A DNA stretch of 64,000 nucleotides from Flavobacteriales bacterium (GTDB lineage Bacteria; Bacteroidota; Bacteroidia; Flavobacteriales_F; PHOS-HE28), in NCBI GenBank assembly GCA_016788295.1, contig JAEUSY010000005.1, forward strand, positions 62,001 through 126,000, in the 5' to 3' direction. The notes under the pieces were generated by a model. That model had not been told where the DNA came from, made no database searches, and saw only the letters and a list, made by a program, of their open reading frames with translations. Shown here piece after piece: positions 62,302-64,000 of this stretch; within the stretch, counting starts at the first letter, position 1; each line of letters begins with the position of its first letter. Made by a program: the position numbers and the translations under genes.

Positions 62302-62795
62302 GATCGTGTGGGTTGGGGTTTGAAAATAACATTCGCACTGGAATGAAATGTTAATACGCCCCGGATATTGTTCCGGCACTTGAGATCCTCACAGGCGTTA
62401 CCCGCATTACAATACTGATCATTGGCACTACCAAAGATCAGAACATGCACCTCATTGGAAACAATTACAACGGCGTAATTGGAATGGGTAATTGGCCATT
62501 CACAAGCCCATATTGACAACTAGTTTGGCCAAGCCTTCGCAGTCATTGGAGCTTCCTACGACACGAGGCAACGAATGAAATGGTCAACCTTAGTTCAACC
62601 GATGCAGCGAATAGCCAAAACACTTGTACGGTGTTCGGCATTGGTGGCATTAACTGGACAAGTGGCCATCCAACAGGTCCGCGCTACCTGCGGACCAGCG
62701 TTCACGCCGAATGGTGCTCCACGATCGTGGAAGGGTACGGACCGAAAATCGGGAACGGACCAGTTGATCTGCCCACGGAATACCCGTACCTGGAC
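62302..62795. other. AT-richer divergent intergenic region
   Basis: 494 bp between the response regulator gene and the plus-strand membrane-protein gene. No reading frame looks real. It should hold both promoters, but no strong -7 box is seen. Confidence 0.5.
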
Positions 62796-64000
62796 ATGAT
62801 GCATAGGGGTCCGTTCCATTTGCGTCATCATTTCCTGACCACAGGGTTCATTCTTTGGTTAGGGCAATCCAGTTCATGGGGCCAGACCATTCTGCCAGGT
62901 GACTCAACGGATACCTCGCACACGGTCACGAGACAAGATACGACCACAACGGTCAAAAGCAAGCCTGAAGTTCGGCCGAAGGTCAAGGGAGCACCACGTA
63001 CCGAAGGTGCCATCGAACTGGGAGGCGTCCATGGCGCCATCCCCTTCACCCTGGATGGTGGTTCCCTTTGGAACGCCTATGCCAGAGGCCGGGTAAGTTC
63101 CGATCTGTTCGGTGTTCCCCTTGGCCTCCAGTTCGATCTCGGAACGGACATGCCTGTCCGGGGGCAGCGCAACAAGGTCCGCTTCTTCTTCGACCCTGCC
63201 CGGGCGGCCGAGCTGGACCATTGGCGCAATGCACATGTATTGCACGACAAACAGGCAAAGGTCGACTCGCTCCAATTGGAAAGCGCCCGGTTGGACCGGA
63301 TCATCATAGGGCAACAGGCACGGTTGAACGCCTTGCGCAGCGCCGCCCAATATCCAAGCCTGGCGCCGGAGCTGTCTGATAGCATCGCCGTACCGAACGC
63401 AGGCACCTTGGACGGCAACCTCGCGCCAGCCGTTCCATCGATGGCCGACAGTGGCCGAACGGCGATGGAACAACAAACGGCATCCATTGAGCAGGACCTG
63501 GCAACGGCGCAACGCCATAAGGAGGAACTGAACTCGGCCTTGGAGGCCGCACGATCGGCCTTGGCATTGCAAAAGGCCATAAGCAGTGCGGACGCCAGTG
63601 CTATGGCCTGGCCCCTCCGGTTCGCCCGTGGGATAAGGACCTTGGAACTGGGGTCCTGCACGCCCCAAGGGTCGGAGTTCCTCATGAACGGTACCACCAT
63701 TCAAGGGGTCTCCTTCAAGTACATGCAGAAGGACCTCTTCGTGGCATTCGACCATGGGCGGAGCTTTGACGATACCTGGCGTAACACCGACCCCGTCCAG
63801 AACGGCATCCGTCAAGTACAGCAGAGCTTGTTCCTGATCGATGCGCAAGACCTTGCACCTAGGCGGTTGACCGACCTGCGTGTAGGCGCTGGATCACCAG
63901 AGGGGACACACCTGCACGTGGGCTACTTGTATGGAAAAAGGAATGACCTCACCGAAGCGGGGTCAGAACGCACGGACGTTAGCTACAGGACCAACCACGT
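62796..64000 (+). CDS. Putative outer-membrane protein, 3' end beyond the window
   Basis: An open frame of about 400 codons runs off the end. The ATG pair at 62796/62799 starts a signal peptide (MHRGPFHLRHHFLTTGFILW, ending near SWGQ). The frame is also open upstream to 62580, but the signal peptide argues for this start. A beta-rich segment (LFGVPLGLQFDLGTDM) is followed by a coiled coil (KVDSLQLESARLDRIIIGQQ, QDLATAQRHKEELNSALEAA) and strand pairs (GVSFKYMQKDLFVAFDHGRS, LHVGYLYGKRNDL) like barrel hairpins. Function unknown. An opposite-strand frame over it (62904-63848) is taken as a shadow. Confidence 0.65.
   Translation, partial: MMHRGPFHLRHHFLTTGFILWLGQSSSWGQTILPGDSTDTSHTVTRQDTTTTVKSKPEVRPKVKGAPRTEGAIELGGVHGAIPFTLDGGSLWNAYARGRVSSDLFGVPLGLQFDLGTDMPVRGQRNKVRFFFDPARAAELDHWRNAHVLHDKQAKVDSLQLESARLDRIIIGQQARLNALRSAAQYPSLAPELSDSIAVPNAGTLDGNLAPAVPSMADSGRTAMEQQTASIEQDLATAQRHKEELNSALEAARSALALQKAISSADASAMAWPLRFARGIRTLELGSCTPQGSEFLMNGTTIQGVSFKYMQKDLFVAFDHGRSFDDTWRNTDPVQNGIRQVQQSLFLIDAQDLAPRRLTDLRVGAGSPEGTHLHVGYLYGKRNDLTEAGSERTDVSYRTNH

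Noticed and set aside
62904-63848. Minus-strand open frame of 314 codons near the right end
   Set aside because: The plus frame has a signal peptide, coiled coil and strand pairs; the minus frame has no recognisable order. The choice is less certain than the others.

Overview
The window looks like a chromosomal segment of a high-GC member of the Bacteroidota, most likely a Flavobacteriales-type environmental bacterium. The evidence is: secreted proteins with PNPTND-type type IX secretion (T9SS) C-terminal sorting domains; gene families typical of the phylum (a DUF1599 protein, a BT_3928-type DoxX protein, CarboxypepD_reg-like domains, a fused PlsC/GNAT acyltransferase); and a recurrent TAnnTT(T/C)G element just upstream of several genes, as expected for the Bacteroidota sigma-A -7 box. 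Species cannot be read from the sequence.

Layout. 1-3.5 kb: the end of one and the whole of a second M43-type secreted metalloprotease, as tandem paralogues. 3.5-9.3 kb: a CoA-binding protein, an LpxH-like metallophosphoesterase, a putative aminolipid (OlsF-type) acyltransferase, a transglutaminase-like membrane protein, an M23/LysM peptidase and a small membrane protein. 9.4-13.1 kb: tRNA-Leu(CAG), an M49 dipeptidyl-peptidase lipoprotein, a stand-alone RelA/SpoT-type HD hydrolase and a lipoprotein. 13.2-22.4 kb: two huge tandem T9SS proteins that share a long common module behind different N-terminal domains. 22.5-44.6 kb: tRNA-Arg(ACG), then a long, mostly minus-strand housekeeping and envelope block (DUF218, M48 protease, ClpS, a 2131-residue TPR/PD40/SPOR protein, PlsY, a 1504-residue exported protein of unknown function, PrmA, TpiA, BT_3928-type DoxX, DinB, DUF1599), ending in plus-strand folP. 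44.6-49.4 kb: a MarR regulator flanked by copies of one palindrome, a CarboxypepD_reg paralogue and a pair of membrane-anchored class III nucleotide cyclases around a putative beta-propeller gene.

49.4-61.2 kb is accessory DNA: repeats, orphan hypotheticals, a HIRAN-domain protein, a type IIL (MmeI-like) restriction-modification enzyme with several small membrane proteins beside it, a frameshifted zinc-ribbon gene, an FN3 protein and a protein built on fifteen 7-residue repeats. 61.6-64 kb holds a NarL-type response regulator and the first 400 codons of a probable outer-membrane protein that runs off the window.

The best candidates for new biology are the MmeI-centred island with its membrane proteins, the SPOR-ended PorE-like giant, the 1504-residue protein coupled to prmA, the heptad-repeat protein, and the MarR/palindrome arrangement. 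All functional statements come from reading motifs by eye; no database search was run.
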